Positions 1-9,563 are shown, counted from the first letter of the stretch. The stretch is 64,000 bases of DNA from Thalassococcus arenae (GCF_019104745.1 NZ_JAHRWL010000001.1:1841001-1905000), one strand, 5' to 3'. Notes: generated from the letters alone by a model not told the origin. Translations and numbers: made by a program.

Positions 1-159
1 AACCCGGTGGTCTACCTGATCTCGGGTTTTCGCTGGTCGTTCTTCGGCATGGCGGATGTCCCGGTGGGGCTGTCGCTGCTGGCGATCGCCGGGTTCACCG
101 CGCTGTGCCTGGGCGTGATCTGGTGGATATTCAAGACTGGCTGGCGCATCCGCAACTGA
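1..159 (+). CDS. ABC-2 type transporter permease, C-terminal fragment
   Basis: The gene enters from the left edge; only the last 52 codons are present. The visible residues include the segment [20 protein letters not shown] followed by one long hydrophobic helix and a short basic tail ending WRIRN. This matches the C-terminus of NodJ/ABC-2 type permeases, which export polysaccharides or drugs together with an ATPase; that partner would lie outside the window. Substrate unknown. Confidence 0.75.
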   Translation, partial: NPVVYLISGFRWSFFGMADVPVGLSLLAIAGFTALCLGVIWWIFKTGWRIRN

Positions 160-166
160 ACCGGCG

Positions 167-230
167 AGAGGGGCCAGCCCCTCTGGCGGCAAGCCGCCAT
201 TCACCCCGGAGTTTTCCGGGCAAGATGAAG
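167..230. repeat. Composite intergenic hairpin element, copy 1
   Basis: Lies between two convergent genes. It contains a perfect 7-bp hairpin (AGAGGGG/CCCCTCT, 167-184), a second hairpin (GGCGG/CCGCC, 185-198) and, at 204-230, a CCGG-AAAACT-CCGG unit ending in the core GGCAAGATGAAG. Read on the minus strand, the core begins one base after the stop codon of the YeeE-like gene. The same arrangement occurs at 35661-35796, and the core recurs at 32067-32097. It probably works as a bidirectional terminator; no good T-run is present. Confidence 0.55.
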
Positions 231-231
231 A

Positions 232-1293
232 TCAGGCCAGCGCCGGGGCGCCGGGGCGGCGCAGGATCGTGTCCATCGTGATGCCGCCCACCCACATGGA
301 GAACAGCGCAAGCCAGGCGGTGCCGGCGAAGATCGATCCGCCGGTGACGCCCGCGCCGATAGCGCAGCCACCGGCCAGCATGCCGCCGAAACCCATCAGC
401 GCGGCGCCGATCATCGCCTGGCGCATCGGGATGGCGCCTTCGAAGCCCTGGAATTTCAGTTCGTGCGCCCAGGCGGCGGCGGCGAACGAGCCGATCACGA
501 CACCCGGCACGAGGCCGATATCGAATTCCAGCAGCGACGAGCGATCGAGGAAGAACATCAGCATGTTGGCCGAAGGCCCCGTGAAGGTCAGGCTTTCGAT
601 CGGCACCGGGTCGAAGGCGACCTGCGACAGGGCATGGGTCAGCCCGTAGCCGAGCGCCACGGCAAAGCCGACACCGGACGCGAAAACCAGCCGCCGCGCG
701 CCGATGCGGTGGCGGCGCGACAGTTCCAGCGCCAAGACCGCGATCGCCAGGCCGAAGACCAGTCCCGAACCGCGCGGCAGGTGCAGGGCCGTGAGCAGAT
801 CCAGGTTGCGCCCGCCGGAGGTGATCCAAAGGGCCGCCAGCCGGTCGCGCAACGGCGCCAGCCAGCCGGTCAGCGTCATCTGGGCCACCACGGCAAAGAT
901 CATCCCCGAGACGACGGAGCGCAGGTTGCCGGTGGCCGCCAGAACCAGCAGACGCCCCGAACAGCCGCGCGCCAGCACCATGCCGGCGCCGAACAGCAGC
1001 CCGCCGATGATCGCGCCGGACCAGCTCCCGGGCACTGCCATCATCCGCGCCTCGGCCGTGTCGATCAGGCCCAGCAGGCGCGCCCCCTGCACCCAGACCA
1101 GGGCAGTCGAGAAGGTCAGCAGCCAGACCGCAACCTTGTCTTCCAGCTTGCCGCGGGCGAATTCGACCGTTGCGGCGCGCAGACAGAATCGCGAGCGCTG
1201 CGCGGCCACCCCGAAGACAAGACCCGTCAGCAGGCCGAACAGCGCCGCCGTGGGCGCTTCGCCGATGCGATCAACAAGACCGACTAGATCCAT
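232..1293 (-). CDS. YeeE/YedE family sulfur-compound transporter
   Basis: A 353-residue polytopic membrane protein with about nine to ten helices, full length for a single-chain YeeE (Sulf_transp) protein. Three cysteine motifs typical of the thiosulfate pathway are present: RSRFC near residue 37, ARGCSG in the middle and GGCAIGAG near the C-terminus. The family takes up thiosulfate or a related reduced sulfur compound through a chain of conserved cysteines. It is divergent from the MFS gene, and the intergenic region carries an FNR-like box. The exact substrate is inferred. Confidence 0.85.
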   Translation of the reverse strand: MDLVGLVDRIGEAPTAALFGLLTGLVFGVAAQRSRFCLRAATVEFARGKLEDKVAVWLLTFSTALVWVQGARLLGLIDTAEARMMAVPGSWSGAIIGGLLFGAGMVLARGCSGRLLVLAATGNLRSVVSGMIFAVVAQMTLTGWLAPLRDRLAALWITSGGRNLDLLTALHLPRGSGLVFGLAIAVLALELSRRHRIGARRLVFASGVGFAVALGYGLTHALSQVAFDPVPIESLTFTGPSANMLMFFLDRSSLLEFDIGLVPGVVIGSFAAAAWAHELKFQGFEGAIPMRQAMIGAALMGFGGMLAGGCAIGAGVTGGSIFAGTAWLALFSMWVGGITMDTILRRPGAPALA

Positions 1294-1342
1294 GGGCTCC
1301 TCCGCGATGCCACATACATGCGGGGGTTCGCATCCGACCGCC

Positions 1343-1356
1343 TTGATTCAGATCAG
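1343..1356. promoter_or_regulatory. FNR/FnrL-like box (one mismatch)
   Basis: TTGAT-TCAG-ATCAG matches the FNR consensus TTGAT-N4-ATCAA at nine of ten positions. It lies in the 111-bp gap between the divergent YeeE-like and MFS genes, 50 bp before the YeeE start and about 50 bp before the MFS start, so it could serve either. Motif evidence only. Confidence 0.4.
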
Positions 1357-1404
1357 CCGCGGGGGGACTCGCCAAGTCTGCGCAAACGGCGTAAAGCCGC
1401 CGTC

Positions 1405-2634
1405 ATGATGCCCGTTCCCCTGCACGAGGCCCGGTCCCTGCCGCTGTGGCGGCGACCCGTGACGCTGCTGTTTCTCATGGCCATCGCCATGCCGCTGTCC
1501 TTTGCGACGTGGTCGGCGCTGCTGAACAACTTCGTCATCGAGGCGGCGCAGTTCGACGGTTCGGACATCGGCTGGCTGCACACGGTACGCGAGATTCCCG
1601 GGTTCCTGGCCATCGGTGTGATCGTCGTCATCCTGTTCGTGCGCGAACAGACGCTGGCGATGATCTCGCTGGCGCTGCTGGGCGTGGCCACGGCGATCAC
1701 GGCGCAGTTTCCGACCATGGGTGGGTTGCTGTTCGTCACGCTCATCAGTTCGATCGGCTTTCACTATTACGAGACCGTGAATCAAAGCCTGCAACTGCAA
1801 TGGCTGCCCAAGGATCGCGCGCCGCAGATGCTGGGCCTGTTGATCGCGGCGGGATCGGCCGCGACACTGGTGGCCTATCTGGCGATCGTGATGACCTGGC
1901 GCGCCTTCGATCTCAGCTACGATTTCGTTTATGTGGTCTCGGGCGGTCTGACGCTGCTGATCGTGGCCTATTGCGTGCTGGTGATCCCGCCCTTCGAGTC
2001 ACCCAACCCGCAGCTCAAGACATTCGTGCTGCGGCGCCGGTACTGGCTATACTACGCGTTGCAATTCATGTCCGGCGCGCGGCGCCAGATCTTCATCGTC
2101 TTCGCCGGCTTCATGATGGTCGAACGCTTCGGCTATTCGGTGGACGAAATCACCCGGCTGATGCTGGTCACGCTCGTGGCCAACATGGCGCTGGCGCCGG
2201 TTCTGGGCCGGATCGTGCACCGCTTCGGCGAACGCAACGCGATGGCGTTCGAATATGTCGGGTTGACCACGGTCTTCGTCCTTTACGGCGGGATCTACTG
2301 GTTCGGCTGGGGGGCGCTGCTGGCGGCAATCCTGTACGTGACCAACAACATCTTCTTCTCGCTCGCGCTGGCGATGAAGACCTACTTCCAGAAGATCGCC
2401 GACCCCGGCGACATCGCGCCGACGGCCGCGGTGGCCTTTACCATCAACCACATCGCGGCGGTGTTTCTGCCTGCGGCCTTGGGTTATCTGTGGCTGGTGT
2501 CGCCCGGTGGTGTCTTCGGGCTGGCCGCGGGGATGGCCGTTGTCTCGCTGATTCTGTCGCTGATGATCCCGCGCCATCCCGAGCCGGGCAACGAGACCGT
2601 CTTTTCCCGCTTTGCCGCCGCGCCCGCCGAATAG
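1405..2634 (+). CDS. MFS transporter
   Basis: About 409 residues with roughly twelve hydrophobic segments and short loops, as expected for a major facilitator superfamily permease. The reading frame is open from 1318, but that upstream part is hydrophilic and unlike a transporter N-terminus. The paired ATG codons at 1405 and 1408 (MMPVPLHEARS) are the likely start, although no strong ribosome binding site precedes them. The substrate cannot be read from sequence. prmA starts 9 bp downstream, so the two may be co-transcribed. Confidence 0.8.
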   Translation: MMPVPLHEARSLPLWRRPVTLLFLMAIAMPLSFATWSALLNNFVIEAAQFDGSDIGWLHTVREIPGFLAIGVIVVILFVREQTLAMISLALLGVATAITAQFPTMGGLLFVTLISSIGFHYYETVNQSLQLQWLPKDRAPQMLGLLIAAGSAATLVAYLAIVMTWRAFDLSYDFVYVVSGGLTLLIVAYCVLVIPPFESPNPQLKTFVLRRRYWLYYALQFMSGARRQIFIVFAGFMMVERFGYSVDEITRLMLVTLVANMALAPVLGRIVHRFGERNAMAFEYVGLTTVFVLYGGIYWFGWGALLAAILYVTNNIFFSLALAMKTYFQKIADPGDIAPTAAVAFTINHIAAVFLPAALGYLWLVSPGGVFGLAAGMAVVSLILSLMIPRHPEPGNETVFSRFAAAPAE

Positions 2635-2643
2635 GACCCGAGG

Positions 2644-3519
2644 ATGCCGAAAACCTGGACCGCCTTCACCAGACTTTCCGACCGCGACGCCGCCGAAGCC
2701 CTGGGCGAGGCGATGGAAGAGCTTGATCCCGCCCCGACCGGTGTCGGCGTTTTCGAGATCGAGGATGGATCGGGCCAGTGGGAGATCGGTGGATACTTCG
2801 TCGAGGAGCCGGACGACATCGGGCTGGCCTTGCTGCAGGCGGCCTACGCGACAAAGCCCTTTGTGGTGTCCGAAGTGCCGGATACGGACTGGGTCGACAA
2901 GGTACGCCGGGAACTGACCCCGGTCGAGGCCGGGCGGTTCTTCGTCTATGGCAGTCATGACGCGGACAAGGTTCCGCTGGGTGCGGAACCGTTGCTGATC
3001 GAGGCCGCGATGGCGTTCGGCACCGGGCATCACGGTACGACGCTGGGCTGCCTGCAGGCGCTGGACCGGCTGATCTCGGACGGTACGTCCTGTCGAAACG
3101 TGGCCGATATCGGTTGCGGCACGGCGGTCCTGGCGATGGCCGCGGCGCGCATCTGGCCCGAGACGGTGATCGCCTCGGATATCGACGCGGTTGCGGTCGA
3201 GGTGGCCGAGGCGAACGTGCGGGCGAACGGCCTGACCGGCAAGGTGCTCTGCGTCGAAGCGGCGGGGTTCGGCAATCCGGCACTGGAGCAGCGCGCACCG
3301 TTCGACCTGATCTTCGCCAATATCCTCAAGCAGCCGCTGATCGATCTCGCACCGGACGCGGCGGCGCGATTGATTCCCGGGGGTTACATGATTCTTTCCG
3401 GTATCCTGACGCGCCAGGCCGATGAAGTGGTCGAGGTTTATGCCCGTTTCGGCATCAATCTGGTCACGCGGCAAGAGATTGGTGACTGGGTGACGCTAAC
3501 CTTGTCCAAAACAGGGTAA
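2644..3519 (+). CDS. prmA: Ribosomal protein L11 methyltransferase
   Basis: A 291-residue SAM-dependent methyltransferase. The central sequence AFGTGHHGTT followed by VADIGCGTAVLAMAAAR is the PrmA substrate-loop and SAM motif I arrangement, and FANILKQPL replaces the NPP(F/Y)-type motif in the way PrmA does. The N-terminal third is the L11-binding region. PrmA trimethylates ribosomal protein L11 in the cytosol. Length fits the family. Confidence 0.93.
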   Translation: MPKTWTAFTRLSDRDAAEALGEAMEELDPAPTGVGVFEIEDGSGQWEIGGYFVEEPDDIGLALLQAAYATKPFVVSEVPDTDWVDKVRRELTPVEAGRFFVYGSHDADKVPLGAEPLLIEAAMAFGTGHHGTTLGCLQALDRLISDGTSCRNVADIGCGTAVLAMAAARIWPETVIASDIDAVAVEVAEANVRANGLTGKVLCVEAAGFGNPALEQRAPFDLIFANILKQPLIDLAPDAAARLIPGGYMILSGILTRQADEVVEVYARFGINLVTRQEIGDWVTLTLSKTG

Positions 3520-3622
3520 ACGCCTGCGAATTCTGTTGAATTTGCCACATCTGCCCCATTTTTGCCGCAATTGACCCATACCAAGGAAAACAACCGGTGG
3601 GGGCCGGATCGCCGAGGCTGCT

Positions 3623-3967
3623 ATGGAAGACGCTCTTCGCAAGTTCGAGTTGCGCCAGCGCGCACTAGTCAAGAAGCACCACCGCATGGCGCGTGGTTAC
3701 GTGACTGTGCTTTCGCGCAACGGCATCTTCCTGCAGCAACCGGACAACAAGGTCGGCAGCAACGCCGCACGGGTCTTTGCCCTGCTGCTGGTGTTCTTTC
3801 TTGCCTTCAAGGGTTTCCTGATCGCCGGGCTGGGCACCGACGTCTACATGGGTCATGTCGATGCGCTGATGAGCGGGTCGTTGTCCGAACAGGTGGGCGG
3901 CTGGCTGATGCAGATGGATCCGGTCAGCACCGCGTTCTCCAATCTCTTCTCTCCGCTCCTCTCCTGA
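3623..3967 (+). CDS. Small membrane protein of unknown function
   Basis: A 114-residue protein. The first 45 residues are basic and rich in Arg, Lys and His (RQRALVKKHHRMARGY). One strong membrane helix follows at about residues 48-70 (ARVFALLLVFFLAFKGFLIA), then a mostly hydrophobic tail. No known family was recognised; proteins of this shape occur in Rhodobacteraceae. It stands alone with its own upstream region and ends at a shared terminator. Confidence 0.65.
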   Translation: MEDALRKFELRQRALVKKHHRMARGYVTVLSRNGIFLQQPDNKVGSNAARVFALLLVFFLAFKGFLIAGLGTDVYMGHVDALMSGSLSEQVGGWLMQMDPVSTAFSNLFSPLLS

Positions 3968-3990
3968 CGGTCGTAACCAGTCACGAAAAA

Positions 3991-4014
3991 GGCCGCGTCC
4001 CTTGGGGCGCGGCC
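3991..4014. terminator. Bidirectional rho-independent terminator
   Basis: An 11-bp GC-rich stem (GGCCGCGTCCC pairing with GGGGCGCGGCC, one G-T wobble) with a two-base loop. An A-run precedes it and a short T-run follows, so it can end both the small membrane protein gene and the convergent DUF1127 gene. Confidence 0.75.
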
Positions 4015-4040
4015 GATTTCGTTGTCACTGAAACCCGGTT

Positions 4041-4247
4041 TCAGTAGCGGTACGACACCGTGTCGATGTCACCGCGGCACAGGCCGATATCGTCCAGTTC
4101 ACGATCGGTCAGGGCGGACAGGCTCTTGCGCGTCAGGCGGGCGTCGTTCCAGGCGGCGAAAGCGCCGACGAGGGTGGCGAAAATGCCAGCGGAACGACCG
4201 GCGGAGCCGGCGGCCGCGAAGGGGCGGGTGGTGTCAAGTGCAGCCAT
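4041..4247 (-). CDS. DUF1127 small protein
   Basis: A 68-residue protein. The C-terminal half, RKSLSALTDRELDDIGLCRGDI, is the DUF1127 signature (a short helix pair with the sequence L(S/T)DREL-DIGL). DUF1127 proteins act in RNA or phosphate-related regulation and in stress responses in some alphaproteobacteria; the role here is unknown. Its upstream region contains a perfect FNR-type box 133 bp before the start. Confidence 0.85.
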   Translation of the reverse strand: MAALDTTRPFAAAGSAGRSAGIFATLVGAFAAWNDARLTRKSLSALTDRELDDIGLCRGDIDTVSYRY

Positions 4248-4379
4248 GACTGGTCTCCAGAAGGGGTTGGGGGGTTCGTAAACCTGAACGGCACGTAGAA
4301 GCGAAGCCGTGCGTTTTCAATCGCAAAAAACGCAAGTGTCCCATGCAGAAAACGCATGTCGAAAAGCCCGGTTAATGGT

Positions 4380-4393
4380 TTGATTCAAATCAA
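4380..4393. promoter_or_regulatory. FNR/FnrL box
   Basis: TTGAT-TCAA-ATCAA matches the FNR consensus TTGAT-N4-ATCAA exactly. FnrL is the oxygen-sensing activator of Rhodobacteraceae. The site lies 133 bp upstream of the DUF1127 gene and 169 bp upstream of ruvC; which one it controls is not resolved. Confidence 0.6.
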
Positions 4394-4511
4394 GAATACC
4401 AATGCGTGAACGCGTCAATCCATGGTCGGAAAACGACGTCGAAAGCGCGCGATGTCGGGAACGATCCTCGCGATGACGCGAACGGAACATGGCGCATTAA
4501 CCTTGGCGTTT

Positions 4512-4526
4512 GTTCGCGTTTCGTGC
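4512..4526. promoter_or_regulatory. Possible SOS (LexA) box
   Basis: GTTC-N7-GTGC differs by one base from the alphaproteobacterial LexA direct repeat GTTC-N7-GTTC and sits 36 bp upstream of the ruvC start. ruvCAB is SOS-controlled in several bacteria. Weak motif evidence. Confidence 0.3.
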
Positions 4527-4561
4527 TAACCGTGCCGGAAAAGCAACAATGGCGGGCAGTG

Positions 4562-5047
4562 ATGCGGGTAATGGGGATCGATCCGGGGCTCCGCAACCTC
4601 GGTTGGGGAATCATCGACATCGATGGAAGCCGCTTGCGCCATGTCGCGAACGGCGTCTGCCAATCGACCGGCGCGGCCCTTGCGGACAGGTTGTTGTCGC
4701 TGCACGGGCAGCTGACCGCGGTTTGCGAGCAGTTCCGGCCCGCCCTGGCCGCGGTCGAACAGACCTTTGTCAACAAGGACGGCGCGGCAACTCTGAAACT
4801 GGGTCAGGCGCGCGGCATCGCCCTGCTGGTGCCGGCGCAATTCGGACTGGAGGTCGGGGAATACGCGCCCAACACCGTCAAGAAGACGGTTGTCGGCGTG
4901 GGCCATGCCGACAAGCGTCAGATCGCGCATATGGTGGCGATGCAGCTGCCGGGGATCGCCATTGCCGGGCCGGATGCCGCCGATGCCCTGGCCGTCGCGA
5001 TCTGCCACGCCCATCACATGGGCGGCGCGGCGAGGCTGCGGGCATGA
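4562..5047 (+). CDS. ruvC: Crossover junction endodeoxyribonuclease RuvC
   Basis: A 161-residue Holliday-junction resolvase. All four acidic catalytic residues are in place: D7 (MGIDPG), E66 (AAVEQTF), D138 and D141 ([11 protein letters not shown]). It cuts four-way junctions symmetrically while held in the RuvAB branch-migration complex. The start at 4562 gives the usual N-terminus. Its stop overlaps the ruvA start in an ATGA. Confidence 0.96.
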   Translation: MRVMGIDPGLRNLGWGIIDIDGSRLRHVANGVCQSTGAALADRLLSLHGQLTAVCEQFRPALAAVEQTFVNKDGAATLKLGQARGIALLVPAQFGLEVGEYAPNTVKKTVVGVGHADKRQIAHMVAMQLPGIAIAGPDAADALAVAICHAHHMGGAARLRA

Positions 5048-5706
5048 TCGGGCGCATCGCGGGGCGGATCGAGTATCGCGGCGACGACCATGTTCTGATT
5101 GATGTGCGCGGGGTCGGTTATGTCGTCTATTGCTCTGACCGCACGCTTGCGGCGCTGCCCGGCGCCGGCGAGGCGGTGGCGCTCTGGACCGATCTTCTGG
5201 TGCGAGAGGATCTGTTGCAGCTCTTCGGGTTCACCACGCTGGTGGAAAAGGAATGGCACCGCCTGCTGATGAGCGTGCAGGGCGTCGGCGCCAAGGCTTC
5301 GCTGGCGATCCTGGGCACGCTGGGGCCGGACGGGGTGAGCCGGGCGATCGCGCTTGGCGACTGGAATTCCGTCAAGGCCGCCAAGGGGATTGGCCCCAAG
5401 ACCGCGCAGCGCGTGGTCAACGAGTTGAAGGACAAGGCGCCGGCGGTCATGGCGATGGGCGCGGCCCGCGCGACGGTCGCTGCCAGCGACGCCGCCGAAG
5501 ACGTGATCGAAACTCCGGTTTCCATATCTCCGGCACCGCAATCGAACCGCAGCGCCCAGGCCGAGGCGCTGTCGGCGCTCGGCAATCTGGGATATGCCCC
5601 GGGCGAAGCGGCGGGCGCCGTCGCCCAGGCGGCGGGCGAGACGCCGGAAGCCGACACGGCCGGGCTGATCCGGGCGGCGCTGAAACTCTTGGCGCCGAAA
5701 GGATAG
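5044..5706 (+). CDS. ruvA: Holliday junction branch migration protein RuvA
   Basis: A 220-residue protein beginning [13 protein letters not shown], the OB-fold domain I of RuvA. Domain II has the helix-hairpin-helix pairs [13 protein letters not shown] and [19 protein letters not shown]. An acidic linker leads to domain III near residues 170-220 ([15 protein letters not shown]), which binds RuvB. RuvA tetramers recognise the junction. Middle gene of ruvCAB. Confidence 0.96.
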   Translation: MIGRIAGRIEYRGDDHVLIDVRGVGYVVYCSDRTLAALPGAGEAVALWTDLLVREDLLQLFGFTTLVEKEWHRLLMSVQGVGAKASLAILGTLGPDGVSRAIALGDWNSVKAAKGIGPKTAQRVVNELKDKAPAVMAMGAARATVAASDAAEDVIETPVSISPAPQSNRSAQAEALSALGNLGYAPGEAAGAVAQAAGETPEADTAGLIRAALKLLAPKG

Positions 5707-5739
5707 GCGGGCTAAACCCCGCCCGACGGAAGGAGCCCC

Positions 5740-6768
5740 ATGACCGAACCCGATCCGACCCTGCGCCCCGAACCGCTGGCCGAAGACCGCGACCGCGCGC
5801 TGCGCCCGCAGATGCTGGCCGATTTCGTCGGCCAGGCCGAGGCGCGCGCCAATCTGCGGGTGTTCATCGACAGCGCCCGGCAGCGGGCCGAGGCGATGGA
5901 TCATACGTTGTTTCATGGCCCGCCCGGATTGGGCAAGACGACGCTGGCGCAGATCATGGCGCGCGAGCTGGGGGTGGGATTCCGGATGACGTCGGGGCCG
6001 GTGCTGGCCAAGGCGGGCGATCTGGCGGCGATCCTGACCAATCTAGAACGCAACGACGTGCTGTTCATCGACGAAATCCACCGGCTGAATCCGGCGGTGG
6101 AGGAAGTGCTGTATCCCGCGATGGAGGATTTCGAGCTGGACCTGGTGATCGGCGAAGGCCCCGCCGCGCGCACCGTCCGGATCGAGTTGCAGCCCTTTAC
6201 CCTGGTCGGGGCGACGACGCGTCTGGGTCTGCTGACGACCCCGTTGCGTGACAGATTTGGTATTCCGACACGGTTGAATTTCTATGAAACCGCCGAACTG
6301 GAAACCATCGTTGCGCGCAACGCCCTGAAGCTGGGGGTCGAGGTGCAAGGCGACGGGGCGCTGGAAATCGCCCGCCGCGCCCGAGGCACCCCGCGCATCG
6401 CCGGGCGGTTGCTGCGCCGGGTCGTCGACTTTGCCGTGGTGGAAGGCGGCGGTGTGGTCACGCGCAAGCTGGCCGATGACGCGCTGACGCGGCTGGGCGT
6501 GGACGCATTGGGGCTGGACGGGGCAGACCGGCGGTATCTGCGGCTGATCGCCGAGAATTATGCCGGTGGCCCGGTGGGGATCGAGACGCTGTCCGCCGCC
6601 CTGTCGGAAAGCCGAGACGCGCTGGAAGAGGTGGTCGAGCCGTTCCTGCTGCAACAGGGATTGATCCAGCGCACGCCCCGGGGCCGGATGTTGGGGCAGA
6701 AAGCCTGGACACATCTGGGTCTGGCGGTGCCGAAAGCGCCGGGGCAGACGGACCTGTTCGACGGCTGA
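5740..6768 (+). CDS. ruvB: Holliday junction branch migration helicase RuvB
   Basis: A 342-residue AAA+ ATPase. Walker A is GPPGLGKTT (60-68), Walker [10 protein letters not shown] (108-116), and sensor 1 is [19 protein letters not shown] winged-helix C-terminal domain ends the protein. RuvB hexamers pump DNA through the junction held by RuvA. An AAGGAG-type ribosome binding site precedes the ATG, 33 bp after ruvA. Confidence 0.97.
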   Translation: MTEPDPTLRPEPLAEDRDRALRPQMLADFVGQAEARANLRVFIDSARQRAEAMDHTLFHGPPGLGKTTLAQIMARELGVGFRMTSGPVLAKAGDLAAILTNLERNDVLFIDEIHRLNPAVEEVLYPAMEDFELDLVIGEGPAARTVRIELQPFTLVGATTRLGLLTTPLRDRFGIPTRLNFYETAELETIVARNALKLGVEVQGDGALEIARRARGTPRIAGRLLRRVVDFAVVEGGGVVTRKLADDALTRLGVDALGLDGADRRYLRLIAENYAGGPVGIETLSAALSESRDALEEVVEPFLLQQGLIQRTPRGRMLGQKAWTHLGLAVPKAPGQTDLFDG

Positions 6769-6838
6769 ACCGATCTGCGATTGCCATTTCGATCGGAAAG
6801 GCAGAAAACCCGCGCCGACAAACCGGGAAAACGGGCAT

Positions 6839-7849
6839 ATGGGCAATTTCGAGAAATACCTGTCGGTCTGGATCGCGCTGGCGATCCTGCTGGGCATCCT
6901 CCTCGGCAATCTCGTGCCGGGTGTCTTCGGCCTGATCGCCGCCGCCGAACTGGCCAGCGTCAACCTTGTCGTCGCGGTGCTGATCTGGGCGATGGTCTAT
7001 CCGATGATGGTGGGCGTCGATCCGGGTTCGCTGCGCGACGTGGCGCGCCAGCCCAAGGGGCTGATGGTGACGCTGGTGGTGAACTGGCTGATCAAGCCGT
7101 TCACGATGGCCGCCCTGGCCGTGCTGTTCTTCGACTGGGTCTTTGCCCCGTTCATCCAGCCCGAAGATGCCCAGCAATACATCGCCGGTCTGATCCTGCT
7201 GGGTGCCGCACCCTGTACGGCGATGGTGTTCGTCTGGTCGCAACTGACCCGCGGCGACGAGACCTACACGTTGCTGCAGGTGTCGGTGAACGACCTGATC
7301 ATGGTCTTCGCCTTCGCCCCGATCGTCGCCTTCCTTCTGGGCGTGACCGATATCGCCGTGCCGTGGGAAGTGCTGGTCTGGTCGGTCGTCCTGTTCATCG
7401 CGCTGCCGCTGGCGGCCGGTATCCTGACGCGGCGGCGATTGGGCAGCCGCGATGCCATCTCGGCCTTTCAGACGCGGGTCAAACCCTATTCGGTGATCGG
7501 TCTAGTCGCCACGGTGGTGATCCTGTTCGGTCTGCAAGGTAAGGTCATCGTCGACAGGCCGCTGGTGATCGTGCTGATCGCGGTGCCCATCCTGGTTCAA
7601 AGCTACGGGATCTTTGCCTTGGCCTATGCCGCCGCCTTTGCGCTGCGGGTGCCGCACCGCATCGCCGCGCCCTGCGCGCTGATCGGGACGTCGAATTTCT
7701 TTGAACTGGCCGTGGCCGTGGCGATCAGCCTGTTCGGCCTGAATTCGGGTGCGGCGCTGGCCACCGTGGTCGGCGTGCTGGTCGAGGTGCCGGTCATGCT
7801 GACGCTGGTCGCCTTCGCCAACCGGACCCGCGCCCGATTTGCCGCCTGA
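6839..7849 (+). CDS. Acr3-family arsenite efflux permease
   Basis: A 336-residue protein with about ten transmembrane helices. It carries the Acr3 hallmark [15 protein letters not shown], with the essential cysteine at residue 126, and the helix [18 protein letters not shown] with the conserved glutamate. Acr3 exports arsenite by proton antiport. No arsR, arsC or arsH gene is adjacent, so it is not in a standard ars operon and its substrate could differ. It begins 70 bp after ruvB. Confidence 0.82.
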   Translation: MGNFEKYLSVWIALAILLGILLGNLVPGVFGLIAAAELASVNLVVAVLIWAMVYPMMVGVDPGSLRDVARQPKGLMVTLVVNWLIKPFTMAALAVLFFDWVFAPFIQPEDAQQYIAGLILLGAAPCTAMVFVWSQLTRGDETYTLLQVSVNDLIMVFAFAPIVAFLLGVTDIAVPWEVLVWSVVLFIALPLAAGILTRRRLGSRDAISAFQTRVKPYSVIGLVATVVILFGLQGKVIVDRPLVIVLIAVPILVQSYGIFALAYAAAFALRVPHRIAAPCALIGTSNFFELAVAVAISLFGLNSGAALATVVGVLVEVPVMLTLVAFANRTRARFAA

Positions 7850-7871
7850 CACCGAAAGAGGTGCCGCAACC

Positions 7872-8504
7872 ATGAGCCCCGAAGACATCGAAGCGCTGTT
7901 CACCCGAAGCGACGGGTCTTATGCCTTTGCCCGTTGGGGGCGGCCGATCTCGCCGGTGGTGTTCGGAGTCGAGCAGACGACGCTGGGCGTCATCAAGGGC
8001 GCGTTCGAAGCGGTCTGCACGCTGGCCGGGCACCCGATGGCCGAGACCGATCCGGAGCTTGGCGCGAACGTGATGGTGTTCTTCTGTCGGGATTGGGAGG
8101 AATTGCTGGAGGTGCCCAACCTTGACCGGCTGGTCGACGGGCTGGCGCCGCTGGTGGGGCGCCTGCGCGAGGCCGGGGCGAACCAGTACCGGGTGTTCCG
8201 GTTCGACACGGATGGCGCGATCCAGGCCTGTTTCGTTTTCCTTCGGATGGAGGAGAACCTGTCGGCGGTTCCGGCCGATACGCTGGCGCTGAGCCAGGTG
8301 GTGCAATCCATCCTCTTGTGGTCCGACAGGGCCTTTACCGACCGGTCGCCGCTGGGCCGTCTGGAGGACGGGCGCGTCGTGCTGCGGCCCGATATCGGCG
8401 CGGTGATCCGCGCCGCCTATGACCCGATCATGCCCGGCGCATCGCAGGATGCCAGCCACGCGCTGCGTCTGGCTGCGCGGGTGGTTTCGGGCCGGTCGAC
8501 CTAG
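7872..8504 (+). CDS. Conserved protein of unknown function
   Basis: A 210-residue soluble protein with no signal peptide or membrane helix. Notable stretches are YAFARWGRPISPVVFGVE, VMVFFCRDWEELLEVPNL and YRVFRFDTDGAIQACFVFLRM. I do not recognise a family with confidence. The start at 7872 is preceded by AAGAGG at good spacing. It follows the Acr3 gene by 22 bp and may share its transcript. Confidence 0.7.
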   Translation: MSPEDIEALFTRSDGSYAFARWGRPISPVVFGVEQTTLGVIKGAFEAVCTLAGHPMAETDPELGANVMVFFCRDWEELLEVPNLDRLVDGLAPLVGRLREAGANQYRVFRFDTDGAIQACFVFLRMEENLSAVPADTLALSQVVQSILLWSDRAFTDRSPLGRLEDGRVVLRPDIGAVIRAAYDPIMPGASQDASHALRLAARVVSGRST

Positions 8505-8507
8505 GCC

Positions 8508-9527
8508 TCAGCGCACCATTCCGACGATGTCGTAGGTGCGTTGCAGGATCGGCGCCGAGATGGCGCGGGCCTGTTCCGCGCCGTGGCGCAGGATCGCATC
8601 GATTTCGTCGGGGGCCTGCATCAGCCGCGCCATCTCGGTCGAGATCGGCGCCAGTTTCGCCACCGCCAGCTCGGCCAGCATCGGCTTGAATTCCGAGAAT
8701 TGCCGGCCGCCCACGTCGCGCAGGACCGCGTCGACATCCGTATCGGCGAGTGCGGCGTAGATGTTCACCAGGTTGCGCGCCTCGGGGCGGTCTTCCAGCC
8801 CCTTGGCTTCGGAGGGCAGGGCGTCGGGATCGGTGCGCGCCTTGCGGATCTTGCCGGCGATGGTGTCGGCGTCGTCGGTCATGTTGATCCGGCTCATGTC
8901 CGAGGCATCGGATTTCGACATCTTCTTGGACCCGTCGCGCAGGCTCATCACCCGGGTCGCAGCGCCTTCGATCACCGGCTCGGTGAGCGGAAAGAAATCG
9001 ATGCCGAAATCGTGGTTGAACTTGGTGGCGATGTCGCGGGTCAGTTCCAGATGCTGTTTCTGGTCCTCGCCCACAGGCACATGCGTGGCGTGATAGGCCA
9101 GGATGTCGGCGGCCATCAGCGCGGGATAGCCGAACAGGCCCAGCGAGGCGTTCTCGGCGTTCTTGCCGGCCTTGTCCTTGAACTGGGTCATCCGCTTCAT
9201 CCAGCCCATGCGGGCGACACAGTTGAAGATCCAAGCCAGCTGGGCGTGTTCGGCCACCTGGGACTGGTTGAACAAGATGGATTTGTGCGGGTCGATGCCG
9301 CTGGCAATGTAGCCCGCCGCGATTTCGCGCGTGCTGCGGCGCAGGGCGTCGGGATCCTGCCAGACCGTGATGGCGTGCAGATCGACCACGCAGTAGATGG
9401 TTTCAAAGCCCTGTCCCTGCATCTCGACGAAACGCTTGATCGCACCCAGGTAATTGCCCAGCGTCAGGCCACCCGAAGGCTTGATGCCGGAAAAGACGCG
9501 GGGGGTGAAGGCAGGGGCCTGAGACAT
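8508..9527 (-). CDS. trpS: Tryptophanyl-tRNA synthetase
   Basis: A 339-residue class I aminoacyl-tRNA synthetase. The HIGH-equivalent motif is [13 protein letters not shown] near residues 17-29 and the KMSKS loop is [10 protein letters not shown] near residue 200. It charges tRNA-Trp in the cytosol. It is convergent with the gene of unknown function upstream (3 bp between stops) and divergent from the rhomboid-like gene. Confidence 0.96.
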   Translation of the reverse strand: MSQAPAFTPRVFSGIKPSGGLTLGNYLGAIKRFVEMQGQGFETIYCVVDLHAITVWQDPDALRRSTREIAAGYIASGIDPHKSILFNQSQVAEHAQLAWIFNCVARMGWMKRMTQFKDKAGKNAENASLGLFGYPALMAADILAYHATHVPVGEDQKQHLELTRDIATKFNHDFGIDFFPLTEPVIEGAATRVMSLRDGSKKMSKSDASDMSRINMTDDADTIAGKIRKARTDPDALPSEAKGLEDRPEARNLVNIYAALADTDVDAVLRDVGGRQFSEFKPMLAELAVAKLAPISTEMARLMQAPDEIDAILRHGAEQARAISAPILQRTYDIVGMVR

Positions 9528-9563
9528 GGGGCTGCTCCGTCTGGAAGTCTGGTCGCGGCTGGC

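Larger units (their letters stand above)
4248..4561. other. Divergent control region between DUF1127 and ruvC
   Basis: 314 bp without a gene and more AT-rich than its surroundings. It holds an FNR-type box at 4380-4393, an imperfect LexA-type direct repeat at 4512-4526, and a small CATGC/GCATG hairpin near 4351-4367. The ruvC frame is open upstream to 4406, but this extension shows no RuvC homology. Confidence 0.5.
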
